A DNA stretch of 64,000 nucleotides from Dryas octopetala (lineage: Eukaryota; Streptophyta; Magnoliopsida; Rosales; Rosaceae), in assembly GCA_963921425.1 (NCBI GenBank), contig OY992833.1, positions 11,015,738 to 11,079,737 on the forward strand, written 5' to 3'. The notes below the pieces were generated by a model that was given only the letters and a program-made list of their open reading frames with translations, had not been told where the DNA came from and ran no database searches. Numbering within the stretch: the stretch's first letter is position 1; every line of letters starts with the position of its first letter. A program made the position numbers and the translations under genes. Below are positions 22,346 through 33,183 of this stretch, one piece after another.

Positions 22346-25300
22346 TCAAGTTGGTGCATATATATCGCACATGCCCAACTTGTCTAGTGAGTCCAAAAAC
22401 ACCCTATTTGCTACGGCCTTGGTCAACACATCTGCAAGCTGATCCTCAGACTTCACAAATGGGAAGTTGATAATCTTAGCTTCAAGCTTCTCTTTAATGA
22501 AGTGTCGATCAATCTCAATGTGTTTTGTTCTATCATGCTGAACAGGATTATGTGCTATATCAATAGCAGATTTGTTATCACAAAACAAGTCCATAGGCTT
22601 GGTAGGTGGACACCCTAAATCAGTCAATAAATGTCTCAACCATAAAAGTTCAACTACTCCAAGGGCCATACCTCTGTATTCAGCCTCTGCACTTGATCTA
22701 GATACAACCGATTGCTTTTTACTCCTCCAGGTCACCAAGTTTCCTCCTACAAAGGTAAAGTAGCCTGAGGTAGACCTCCTATCATCTGCTGAACCACCCC
22801 AGTCTGCATCAGAAAAACCTTCAACATTCACATGACCATGATTAGCAAACAACAACCCTTTACCAGGTGCAGATTTTAAATACCGCAAAATTCGCTCCAC
22901 AGCATCCATATGGGGTTTACACGGGGCATGCATAAACTGGCTTACTACACTAACCGCATAAGCAATGTCAGGTCTAGTGTGAGACAAATATATCAATCTT
23001 CCAAAAAGTCTCTGATATCGCCCCTTATCTGCAGGCAAGGCCCCCAAACACTCGAAAAGTCTATGGTTTTGTTCCATAGGAGTGACAGCTGGCTTACACC
23101 CAAGCATACCAGTTTCAGACAACAAGTCTAAAACATATTTCCTTTGAGATAGGAATATGCCATGTTTAGACCGAGCAACTTCTATCCCAAGAAAGAACTT
23201 CAAGTCCCCCAGCTGTTTCATTTCAAACTCTCTAGACAAGTACCTCTGCAAATTAGAGATTTCTTCATAATCATCTCCAGTCAGAACCATATCATCAACG
23301 TAAATGATAAGAGCAGTAATCTTCTTCCCCCTTTTCTTTAGGAACAAAGTATGATCAAAATTACTCTGCCGATAACCATAGTTCTTCATTGCACGGGTGA
23401 ATCTCCCAAACCAGGCTCTTGGAGATTGTTTAAGACCATATAAAGACTTTCTCAGTCTACATACTAATCTTGTATTATCAAACTCTGGTATACCTGGAGG
23501 AGAATCCATGTATACTTCTTCAGTCAAATCGCCATGGAGAAAGGCATTCTTTACATCAAACTGAAGGAGTGGCCAATCTCTGTTAGCGGCCAAAGACAAC
23601 AGAACCCGTACTGTATTTAACTTGGCCACTGGAGCAAACGTCTCCAAGTAGTCTATGCCATAGGACTGTGTATAACCCTTTGCTACCAACCTTGCCTTAT
23701 ACCTTTCAACTGATCCATCAGCTTTGTGTTTGACTGCAAACACCCATCTGCATCCAACTGTCTTCTTCCCCTTAGGTAGAGAAACCAACTCCCAGGTTGA
23801 ATTCTTCTGTAATGCCGCCATTTCTTCAGCCATAGCTTTGGTCCATCTAGAATCTGCAAGAGCATCCTGCAATCTACTAGGAATAGAAACAGAAGATAAT
23901 TGCAGAACATACGATTCATATGACTTTGAAAGCCTAACAGATGACACATGATTATTAATGGAGTACCTAACTTTGGCATTTGGATCTGGCTCATATTTAG
24001 CTGGTGGTTGTCCTCGGTTAGACCGAGGAGGGAGTGTAAATGTAGAAGCATTAGAAACAAGATCTGAACCTGAATGTGAATCAAGAGTATTGTTTGTTAC
24101 CTCAATGGATGAAGAAGATTGATTCAATGGAGTAGGAGAGATGGCGGTACTATCATGGAGTGGTGATTCCTCAGGCTCAGAATTCGTGGGTTCTTGTCCT
24201 ACTATATCCTCAGTATCATCTTCAGTAATTTCTGCGTCCTCAGTATCACCTGCAGTAATTTTCGCATCCTCAGTATCATCCTCAGACACTGGGTGATCAG
24301 CAGTCTGTTCTGACCCTTCCTCACTACTACTCCCATAACCAAACTGATCAAAGAACAACATATCATCTCGATTCTGCACTTCACTATTCTGCACTTCACT
24401 AGAACCCTCCCCCTGAAGGGTAGAATCCAGTGGACGTGGAGAATAAAAAAGTTGATGTTCATGAAAAGTGACATCCATAGAGACATAGAAGCGCTGAGTA
24501 GAGGGATGATAGCACCGATACCCCTTCTGGGATGGACCATAACCAACAAATACACACTCTAAGGCCCGAGATGCGAGCTTGGATCGCTGATGAGAATGTA
24601 AATGCACAAAAACAACACACCCAAAAACCCGGGGTTCCAAATGAAGGATACCTGGTAGAGAGACAAAATCTGAGAGAACATCCAGAGGTCGCCGAAAGTC
24701 AAGGACACTAGATGGGGTCCGATTAATCAAATAGACAGCAGAACTCAAGGCATCACCCCAAAACAAAGATGGCACATGACCCCCCAGAAGAAGGGACCGA
24801 GTGACTTCCAATAAATGTCGATTTTTGCGTTCAGCAACCCCATTCTGTTGTGGAGAATGAGCGCAAGAAGTCTGATGAAGAATCCCTGCAGAAGCAAAAT
24901 ACTGAGTCAACTCTGTATTAACGAACTCACCGCCATTATCAGAGCGCAAAACTTTAATAGGACAGGCAAACTGAGTGAGGACCATATGATGAAAAAGGCG
25001 AAAAACAGCACACACATCACTTTTATGTTTCAGAAGATAAACCCAAGTCATTCTAGTACAATCATCAATAAATGTCACAAACCATTTCATTCCTTTATGT
25101 GTACCACACGGGGCCGGACCCCAAACATCCGAGTGGACCAAAGCAAAAGGAACATCCATACGTGTAGCACTAGAAGAAAACACTGAACGATGGCTTTTGG
25201 CCAACACACAAACTTCACATTTAAAATTGGAAATGTTCAATCCAAGAAATAAAGAAGGAAATAAGCGCCGAAGATAACTAAAGGACGGATGACCAAGTCG

Positions 25301-25867
25301 GCGATGCCACAACCAAATCTTCTTCTTATTTTCTGAGGAACCATTACTAACTAGACTCACAATGCCACGACCATCTGAAGCGGAAACCCCACTATCCAGA
25401 TAGTACAATCCACCACTCTTTCTACCACTGCCAATCTTCTCCTTGGTATGAATATCCTGGAAAACACAATGGGTAGGAAAGAATGTGGCCACACAATTAT
25501 GAGTTTTGGTTAGTTGACTAACAGAAATAAGGTTACAATTTAAGGAAGGAACAAACAGCACATTATGTAAAGACAAATCAGATGAGAAGGATACCGTGCC
25601 GCCCCCTAGAACAGGAGATGACACACCATTGGCATTAACAATAAATGGTTTAGGACAGACAGATGAAAGATGACTAAAAACATAACGATCAGAAGTCATA
25701 TGATCCGTAGCACCTGTATCAATTATCCATGCACCATCACCAGTACAAGCAGAAGTACTCAAAGCAGAGTTAGAGATACCTGACTTGACAACAAAGCTGG
25801 AGGAACTAACAGAGTTCACCCTGGAATGCAGCATTTTTTTTTTTTTTTCCTTCACAAAGCAACACAA
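22346..25867 (-). CDS. Copia pol-type polyprotein, 1173 codons
   Basis: One uninterrupted frame from protease to RNase H. Domains in order: protease (WIIDTGATDHMTSD, about residues 48-61), GAG-pre-integrase (LWHRRLGHPSFS), integrase core (VHSDVWGP, later RSDNGGEF), a variable acidic spacer with repeated EDDTEDA-type units, reverse transcriptase (WVFAVKHKADGSVERYKARL and YVDDMVLTG) and RNase H (DADWGGS, SSAEAEYRG). It looks whole over this range, but there is no recognisable gag or zinc knuckle. The stop lies at the polypurine tract. The reading start is uncertain because the family normally makes one gag-pol polyprotein. Confidence 0.9.
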   Translation of the reverse strand: MCCFVKEKKKKMLHSRVNSVSSSSFVVKSGISNSALSTSACTGDGAWIIDTGATDHMTSDRYVFSHLSSVCPKPFIVNANGVSSPVLGGGTVSFSSDLSLHNVLFVPSLNCNLISVSQLTKTHNCVATFFPTHCVFQDIHTKEKIGSGRKSGGLYYLDSGVSASDGRGIVSLVSNGSSENKKKIWLWHRRLGHPSFSYLRRLFPSLFLGLNISNFKCEVCVLAKSHRSVFSSSATRMDVPFALVHSDVWGPAPCGTHKGMKWFVTFIDDCTRMTWVYLLKHKSDVCAVFRLFHHMVLTQFACPIKVLRSDNGGEFVNTELTQYFASAGILHQTSCAHSPQQNGVAERKNRHLLEVTRSLLLGGHVPSLFWGDALSSAVYLINRTPSSVLDFRRPLDVLSDFVSLPGILHLEPRVFGCVVFVHLHSHQRSKLASRALECVFVGYGPSQKGYRCYHPSTQRFYVSMDVTFHEHQLFYSPRPLDSTLQGEGSSEVQNSEVQNRDDMLFFDQFGYGSSSEEGSEQTADHPVSEDDTEDAKITAGDTEDAEITEDDTEDIVGQEPTNSEPEESPLHDSTAISPTPLNQSSSSIEVTNNTLDSHSGSDLVSNASTFTLPPRSNRGQPPAKYEPDPNAKVRYSINNHVSSVRLSKSYESYVLQLSSVSIPSRLQDALADSRWTKAMAEEMAALQKNSTWELVSLPKGKKTVGCRWVFAVKHKADGSVERYKARLVAKGYTQSYGIDYLETFAPVAKLNTVRVLLSLAANRDWPLLQFDVKNAFLHGDLTEEVYMDSPPGIPEFDNTRLVCRLRKSLYGLKQSPRAWFGRFTRAMKNYGYRQSNFDHTLFLKKRGKKITALIIYVDDMVLTGDDYEEISNLQRYLSREFEMKQLGDLKFFLGIEVARSKHGIFLSQRKYVLDLLSETGMLGCKPAVTPMEQNHRLFECLGALPADKGRYQRLFGRLIYLSHTRPDIAYAVSVVSQFMHAPCKPHMDAVERILRYLKSAPGKGLLFANHGHVNVEGFSDADWGGSADDRRSTSGYFTFVGGNLVTWRSKKQSVVSRSSAEAEYRGMALGVVELLWLRHLLTDLGCPPTKPMDLFCDNKSAIDIAHNPVQHDRTKHIEIDRHFIKEKLEAKIINFPFVKSEDQLADVLTKAVANRVFLDSLDKLGMCDIYAPT

Positions 25868-26205
25868 AGCGGATACACTGGTTCAGTGATACTTGGAGCA
25901 ATCCAAATATCACTGTGAACAATGAAAGAGGTATCAACAGCAGGGAGAGGTATCAACAGCAGAAAGGCACACGCTGTGTGCACAGTGGTTCGCACACACA
26001 GCAGGGAGAGGGCCCACGCCGTTGCTCAGATCGTCGCTCAGGCCGTCGCACAGCTGGTCGCACAACCGATCACAGGTCGCTGTCGCTCACGCCGTCGCAC
26101 AACAGGTCGCACAGTCGCACCGCTGGCAGTCGCGTTGCACCAGTCGGCCGCACACTCAGTCACCCCTTCCAGTGGTGTTGCACCAGTCACAAAAACTTGC
26201 TGGCC

Positions 26206-26390
26206 GGTCGTCGCACAGCAGGAAACTGCGCCGTCGCACAGCCGCGCTGGTCGTCGCAGCCAATCGCGTCGCACAGAGCTGTGCACCGTCGGTCGTCGCA
26301 CAGCAGGAAACTGCGCCGTCGCACAGCCGCGCCGGTCGTCGCAGCCAATCGCGTCGCACAGAGCTGTGCACCGTCGGTCGTCGCACAGAA
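26206..26390. repeat. 85-bp GC-rich tandem repeat inside the Copia
   Basis: Two full units (26206-26290, 26291-26375) and the start of a third, built on ggtcgtcgcacagcagg and nearly identical. The surrounding 25980-26480 is filled with diverged gtcgcac words and is far more GC-rich than the rest of the window. Open frames through it on both strands are by-products of the repeat. Confidence 0.88.
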
Positions 26391-26767
26391 AAGATCTCCT
26401 CCGGTCGTTGCTGCCGGTCGTGTCACACAGAGCAAGACGTACGCACCGCCTCTGCCCGTCAACCAGTCAAGCGAGTACCACGCACCGCTGCCGTCAGTCG
26501 ACCAGTCACACCCAATCCGAACAGAACTCCCCAGCAGGTTGCACACCACAGAGAACAAGGAAGAAGAAACAAGTATGTTGTAGCGGAAAGAGAACCCGTT
26601 TTGTTCCTGTCTTGATCAATCCACGTTCGCCCAATAGGGAAGAATGGTGAGTAATTGATTTCGGCAAAACACTAATCAAGTTAGACCCCTAAACCATTCA
26701 AAAACACCATGACCGAACCTTAGTACCTATGGAAGAAGAGAGGTGGCTAAGGTCGGCTCTAATACCA

Positions 26768-26934
26768 TGAACAAAGAACGGTTTAGGGTTTTAAAATATA
26801 TTCTTGCTTAATTGATTAAGACCACAAAGTGTGGTTTATATACACGGGCCTATAACTAAAATACAGGAATTAATAAATTACCTAATTAATTCTAATAATT
26901 ACACAATAACCACATGGGTTGACTCACATCAACA
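26768..26934 (-). repeat. LTR shared by the two tandem Copia copies
   Basis: It is the 5' LTR of the left copy (primer-binding site beside it at 26755-26767) and the 3' LTR of the right partial copy, whose polypurine tract begins at 26935. Confidence 0.93.
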
Positions 26935-29331
26935 CTTCCCCTCAAGTTGGTGCATATATATCGCACATGCCCAACTTGTCTAGTGAGTCCAAAAACACCC
27001 TATTTGCTACGGCCTTGGTCAACACATCTGCAAGCTGATCCTCAGACTTCACAAATGGGAAGTTGATAATCTTAGCTTCAAGCTTCTCTTTAATGAAGTG
27101 TCGATCAATCTCAATGTGTTTTGTTCTATCATGCTGAACAGGATTATGTGCTATATCAATAGCAGATTTGTTATCACAAAACAAGTCCATAGGCTTGGTA
27201 GGTGGACACCCTAAATCAGTCAATAAATGTCTCAACCATAAAAGTTCAACTACTCCAAGGGCCATACCTCTGTATTCAGCCTCTGCACTTGATCTAGATA
27301 CAACCGATTGCTTTTTACTCCTCCAGGTCACCAAGTTTCCTCCTACAAAGGTAAAGTAGCCTGAGGTAGACCTCCTATCATCTGCTGAACCACCCCAGTC
27401 TGCATCAGAAAAACCTTCAACATTCACATGACCATGATTAGCAAACAACAACCCTTTACCAGGTGCAAATTTTAAATACCGCAAAATTCGCTCCACAGCA
27501 TCCATATGGGGTTTACACGGGGCATGCATAAACTGGCTTACTACACTAACCGCATAAGCAATGTCAGGTCTAGTGTGAGACAAATATATCAATCTTCCAA
27601 AAAGTCTCTGATATCGCCCCTTATCTGCAGGCAAGGCCCCCAAACACTCGAAAAGTCTATGGTTTTGTTCCATAGGAGTGACAGCTGGCTTACACCCAAG
27701 CATACCAGTTTCAGACAACAAGTCTAAAACATATTTCCTTTGAGATAGGAATATGCCATGTTTAGACCGAGCAACTTCTATCCCAAGAAAGAACTTCAAG
27801 TCCCCCAGCTGTTTCATTTCAAACTCTCTAGACAAGTACCTCTGCAAATTAGAGATTTCTTCATAATCATCTCCAGTCAGAACCATATCATCAACGTAAA
27901 TGATAAGAGCAGTAATCTTCTTCCCCCTTTTCTTTAGGAACAAAGTATGATCAAAATTACTCTGCCGATAACCATAGTTCTTCATTGCACGGGTGAATCT
28001 CCCAAACCAGGCTCTTGGAGATTGTTTAAGACCATATAAAGACTTTCTCAGTCTACATACTAATCTTGTATTATCAAACTCTGGTATACCTGGAGGAGAA
28101 TCCATGTATACTTCTTCAGTCAAATCGCCATGGAGAAAGGCATTCTTTACATCAAACTGAAGGAGTGGCCAATCTTTGTTAGCGGCCAAAGACAACAGAA
28201 CCCGTACTGTATTTAACTTGGCCACTGGAGCAAACGTCTCCAAGTAGTCTATGCCATAGGACTGTGTATAACCCTTTGCTACCAACCTTGCCTTATACCT
28301 TTCAACTGATCCATCAGCTTTGTGTTTGACTGCAAACACCCATCTGCATCCAACTGTCTTCTTCCCCTTAGGTAGAGAAACCAACTCCCAGGTTGAATTC
28401 TTCTGTAATGCCGCCATTTCTTCAGCCATAGCTTTGGTCCATCTAGAATCTGCAAGAGCATCCTGCAATCTACTAGGAATAGAAACAGAAGATAATTGCA
28501 GAACATACGATTCATATGACTTTGAAAGCCTAACAGATGACACATGATTATTAATGGAGTACCTAACTTTGGCATTTGGATCTGGCTCATATTTAGCTGG
28601 TGGTTGTCCTCGGTTAGACCGAGGAGGGAGTGTAAATGTAGAAGCATTAGAAACAAGATCTGAACCTGAATGTGAATCAAGAGTATTGTTTGTTACCTCA
28701 ATGGATGAAGAAGATTGATTCAATGGAGTAGGAGAGATGGCGGTACTATCATGGAGTGGTGATTCCTCAGGCTCAGAATTCGTGGGTTCTTGTCCTACTA
28801 TATCCTCAGTATCATCTTCAGTAATTTCTGCGTCCTCAGTATCACCTGCAGTAATTTTCGCATCCTCAGTATCATCCTCAGACACTGGGTGATCAGCAGT
28901 CTGTTCTGACCCTTCCTCACTACTACTCCCATAACCAAACTGATCAAAGAACAACATATCATCTCGATTCTGCACTTCACTATTCTGCACTTCACTAGAA
29001 CCCTCCCCCTGAAGGGTAGAATCCAGTGGACGTGGAGAATAAAAAAGTTGATGTTCATGAAAAGTGACATCCATAGAGACATAGAAGCGCTGAGTAGAGG
29101 GATGATAGCACCGATACCCCTTCTGGGATGGACCATAACCAACAAATACACACTCTAAGGCCCGAGATGCGAGCTTGGATCGCTGATGAGAATGTAAATG
29201 CACAAAAACAACACACCCAAAAACCCGGGGTTCCAAATGAAGGATACCTGGTAGAGAGACAAAATCTTAGAGAACATCCAGAGGTCGCCGAAAGTCAAGG
29301 ACACTAGATGGGGTCCGATTAATCAAATAGA
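26935..29331 (-). mobile_element. second, partial copy of the same minus-strand Copia
   Basis: The stretch matches 22339-24735 base for base except for a few substitutions (about 99.9 percent identity by eye), and stands in tandem with the first copy through the shared LTR at 26768-26934. It holds the reverse transcriptase, RNase H and part of the upstream pol region. It is incomplete. Its far edge joins directly to a repeat of the host flank at 29332-29484. The near-identity shows that the duplication happened very recently. Confidence 0.93.
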
Positions 29332-29484
29332 TAAATTTTATAATGCTAAAATAGATTTTATAACTTTTTCAGACCCGCAGCATCGCGCGAGCACGACTAC
29401 TAGTTTTATACTAACATAAGAAAATTCTATACAGATTGATAAATATCTGCAATGTTATTTGTGCACCAAGCTAACTTCCTAAAC
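29332..29484 (+). repeat. second copy of the pre-insertion flank (Helitron tail plus site)
   Basis: Repeats 22020-22171 nearly exactly: about 72 bp of Helitron end up to ctag (29401-29403, the terminal tetranucleotide starting at 29400), the 57-bp repeat and gtgcaccaagctaacttcctaaac. In the left copy the Copia begins right after cttcctaaac; here normal flank (atcaccatc) follows, so this copy looks like an unoccupied site. Confidence 0.9.
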
Positions 29485-30854
29485 ATCACCATCAAATGAA
29501 GGAATAGAAAAGTATAATATACAACACTTGATGGAAAGAAAGAAAAATATTAATTGGCAACCTCTGCAACTTCAATTAAGAAGCTACACTACTGTTTCAT
29601 TATCCTCCATTTATATTTTTTCTTCCCCCAACTTAGCTCTAGAAAGAAAGTGCACAATAAAGGCTCATGGTCCATCTCCCCCGTGTATGCAGGTGTGTGT
29701 TTACTGTGTTGACCACACTTCATTTGGGTACAACAAATTTACAATTCATACGGGTTATACATTTACAATGACCCCTTTTTACTAGCTAAACTACCTAAAC
29801 TGAAACCAATATCCAACGGAATAAGTACCACAGGTAATGGAACCTAGGACCTACTTTTCACCCATCCACCGATGCCACTTGAGCTAATGATGTCATATAA
29901 AAATAGTAAATTACCAAAAAGTCAATAAAAAGTTTCAATATTACAAATAGGTCAATACAAAATTTGTGAGAATTTCTTTTATTTTGCTTGTGGCTCAAAT
30001 GCACCTAAACTTCATCATACTTGAAAGTCATAAGATAAAAAAATTTCCTAAGCCCGAATGAGAGACCCCTAGCTAGTATGAAAGTTATAGAGACATTTTG
30101 GCATAAGAGTAGGGAGTAGAAACTTACTATATTCCCACATGCCATTTTGAGATTTCTGTCCCGAACTTGATGAGCTAGCACCACCAAAATAAGAAAAAGG
30201 ATTTAGGAAAGATAAAGCTGTTGTCACATATGAAAAATATCCCCCATTACTTGCAGTTGAGGATTTAGCAATATTTTGTGAATCTGTTTGTTCTGAGAAT
30301 GCAGATCGATACCCTTCTGAGGTAACTAGTTGCTTGCTGATGCGGAACCACTATCAATGTTTGTCTATCAAACGGACCTAACTCTGATAATGATTTACTT
30401 AAATCTGCATTATAACAATAAGAAATTATGAATGGCTTGTTTTGATAATAACACATTACAAGTTTCCAGCATCATAGCTCATAAACAACCATTCCACAAA
30501 TACACCACTAAATATGAATCAAAAGTCTCATCTGTACGTGAGATTTGAACCTAAATCCTTTGAATCAAATTCTACAAAATGCTTTGGTTTACATAAATTC
30601 TGCCATCCAACCCAGTGAACGCCACGATTCTTGCCTGAGTGTGCCCACCAGAATCTCGGAATATGCGATTGAATTTCATTACAAATATATATGAACTTAT
30701 TTATTTTGATTACGAAATTGTGTGTCTATTAAAGACAAATATGTTTTGACGGTTTACTTTGTTTGTCAATCACTTTGGCCTCTGTATCAGAAAATAACAC
30801 AATTTGTAAATTAAGCACACTTGGTTGGCGACTTGCCGTGTCCTGCACAGTATG
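29485..30854. repeat. duplicated upstream region of the resistance gene, left copy part 1
   Basis: From about 29690 the DNA is a diverged duplicate of 53630-54146: gttgaccacacttcatttgg and gacctaactctgataatgat occur in both. The left copy has extra unique pieces at about 29940-30320 and 30470-30775. No gene seen; the intact copy is the 5' flank of the CNL gene. Confidence 0.8.
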
Positions 30855-31252
30855 TTAATTATAGGGTTAATTACAATTTAGTACCTCAACTTTACCTCCT
30901 ATTTCAAGTTGGTACCTCAAGTTTAAAAAGTTTCAATTTCATACATCAACTTCCATTTTGTTTCAACTTGGTACCTCCGATACTACTACCGTTAGGAAGT
31001 CCGTTATCCGCCTACGTGGCGCTGACGTGGCGCACGCTGACCCAATCACTAAGTGTTGACTTGATTTTTAATAATTTCCATGTGGCAGAATAATAATAAA
31101 AAAAGAATAAAATATTTTAAAATTAATTAAAATATAAAAAATTGAATTAAAAAAAACACAACCCTCATCCCCTCCCCCAGCCCGACCCACCCCCTTCCCC
31201 CTCCCCCTCCCTGCAACCCATCCCCTCACCACAACCCAACCCTGCCGGTAAC

Positions 31253-31258
<6 letters not shown>

Positions 31259-31297
<39 letters not shown>
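31259..31297. repeat. CT dinucleotide microsatellite
   Basis: Pure ct tract inside the foldback element. It generates spurious arginine-glutamate frames on the minus strand. Confidence 0.9.
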
Positions 31298-31305
<8 letters not shown>

Positions 31306-31847
31306 CCTTGGCCGCGATGACGATATGTTGTCTCTCTCCCCCGATGCCGCTACCATGTTCGAGATCTTCCTCCCGAACCATCGCCAGTCGTTCCCTTTGT
31401 TCGGCGGCAGCGTCACCTCGAGTCAGAGACGGCGGCGTAGTGGTCCACTGCCTCTGCGAAACTCTAGAGAAACACCAGGTGGTTGTGGTCGGCTTCTCGT
31501 TTCGCCACCGTGACGATCGTCCAGCATCATCCAGCAGAAATTGAGAAAAAAATAAAAAATAAAAAAAATACCCATCTCGCCCAGCAACCCAAAATAAAAT
31601 GGAAAAACCCCATGATCTAGATCTTGAATAAAACGAAGAACACTGCATCGGTAACCAAGATCAACCCCAAAACCATTCTCTTATCATTTTTGCCCATTTA
31701 TGTCTTTTTCTTCATTTTTTGAGGGGTTTCTTCAATTTAATGTAATTTTTTTATCTTTTATCAAAAATTGTTATTTTTGTTGGATGAATTTTGATGGGTT
31801 TGAATTGTTTGGGTGTACTGCCAATTTGGAAGCTTGGAAGCACAGAG

Positions 31848-32010
31848 GGGGAGGGGCTGGGTTGTGGGGAGGGGATGGGTTGCAGGGGAGGGGTTGGGTT
31901 GCGGGGAGGGGAGGGGAGGGGAGGGGATGGGATGGGATGGGATGGGTTGCAGGGAGGGGGAGGGGGAGGGGGAGGGGTGGGTCGGGCTGGGGGGAGGGGA
32001 TGGGGGTTGT
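31848..32010 (+). repeat. G-rich block with quadruplex potential
   Basis: Long runs of ggggagggga, gatgggatggg and gggagggggaggggg, with many closely spaced G3-G5 tracts. It is one arm of the element's inverted repeat (C-rich partner at 31158-31240). Confidence 0.85.
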
Positions 32011-32324
32011 GTTTTTGACGAAAAAAAATAAAAAGAATTTTTTTTTGTAAATGATTTTTCTGTTTTTTTAATAAATTTTTTTTTTACACGTGGCAACTTA
32101 GGTGTTTAATCAAAGTTCAAATGGATGAAATTATGGTGAAAAGACGAAAATATCCATGCCACATCATCAAAGATAACGGGTCACTAACAGAAAATCTAAC
32201 GGAGGTACTAATTTGAAAGAAAATGAAAGTTGATGCATGAAATTGCAACTTTTTGAACTTGAGGTACCAACTTGAAATAGGAGGTAAAGTTGAGGTATTA
32301 AATTGTAATTTACCCTTAATTATA

Positions 32325-33183
32325 TGCAACTTTAATATTTAATTATTCACACCAACCCAATCATACCATATATATTATTGACACTTGACAGAACAAGTGT
32401 GCCTCGCGGTGTTGGACCATCAGCTTAACATGACGAAAACATATGGAATCTTTCACCAAAAAGAAAACACTAGGAATCAAACAAGGAAGTTAATTGCCAA
32501 ATAAACAAAACCGACTTTGGAGTCTGTGAAACCTGAGCTGTATGAGTCTCTTTGGTTTCATGTTTGTGTACATGGGACCCAAAATGTGGAAAACGGGTAA
32601 CCTCCTTTCTAGAAAGCCGGCAATATGGACATTAATTAATGTTTGCAGACAGCAAAAGTAATTAATAAATGGGTATTTTCTCTGCCCATTTGGATTAATT
32701 TTCTATTAAAAAAAAAATAAAGTTAAAAATCTTTAATTGGTTAAAAAAGTGGCCATTTTTTCAAAATTTCTCATTATCATACTTTGCCCATCTGCCACCT
32801 TCTCCTTCACTTTATTAGAAGACATTAATCAGTTTTGTATTCTTCTGACTTCTTAAAATGAAAACCTACAGAAACCCATTTGAGATTTTTGGTATGAGTT
32901 AAACACCCAAAAAAACAAAATTGATCAACCAATGAAGGCAGAAAGATAAATTAGACATGCAGTTGATTAAATTAAATGAGGTGCGATTCTTCATCGACGG
33001 ATGCAGAAGATGCTCAAGTTTTATTTTCTCATATGATGCCAGAAGGTTTATTGAAAAGAACAGTTTGGTTGGTGCTTAACACTCAAGTGAGATCCAATGA
33101 AGGGCAACAATGGAGGAGGGAAGCTGACATTTATTCTCTCTCCGTTGAGAGGCTTTGGTACGTTGGGTTTGTTTTACTTAAAA
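32325..33183. repeat. duplicated upstream region of the resistance gene, left copy part 2, then unassigned DNA
   Basis: Up to about 32680 the sequence continues the duplicate of 54150-54515 (gaacaagtgtgcctcgcgg against gaacaagtgtgcctcacgg). The similarity stops where the intact copy approaches its TATA box. The remaining 500 bp have a short open frame at 32976-33278 that I do not recognise and do not trust. Confidence 0.75.

Larger units (their letters stand above)
22172..26934 (-). mobile_element. Ty1/Copia LTR retrotransposon, very young, minus strand
   Basis: LTRs of 167 bp lie at 22172-22338 (3' LTR) and 26768-26934 (5' LTR); on the minus strand they run tgttgatg...tttgttca and appear identical. 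A polypurine tract (cttgaggggaag on the minus strand) adjoins the 3' LTR at 22339-22350. The primer-binding site tggtattagagcc lies at 26755-26767. The inside has one long pol frame (22346-25867) and, where gag would be expected, GC-rich repetitive DNA without a recognisable gag. Identical LTRs mean a very recent insertion. A second partial copy follows directly, sharing the LTR at 26768-26934. Confidence 0.95.
30864..32315. mobile_element. Mutator-like foldback element, complete, 9-bp target duplication
   Basis: The ends are gggttaattacaattta and its inverted counterpart taaattgtaatttaccc, flanked by an identical 9-bp direct repeat, ttaattata (30855-30863 and 32316-32324), the length typical of Mutator-like elements. 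The inverted repeats are very long, since the C-rich block at 31158-31240 pairs with the G-rich block at 31848-32010. The middle holds a CT microsatellite and a GC-rich piece that could be captured host DNA. No transposase. A paralogous empty site exists at about 54146-54160. The element at 60-224 belongs to the same group. Confidence 0.9.

Noticed and set aside
25915-26650. Arginine/serine/alanine-rich plus-strand frames of about 200-240 codons
   Set aside because: Three overlapping frames are open because of the GC-rich gtcgcac repeats; they lie antisense in the Copia leader.
31165-32096. Several glycine-, proline- or arginine-rich frames in the foldback element
   Set aside because: They come from the G-rich, C-rich and CT blocks; no protein family or splice context.
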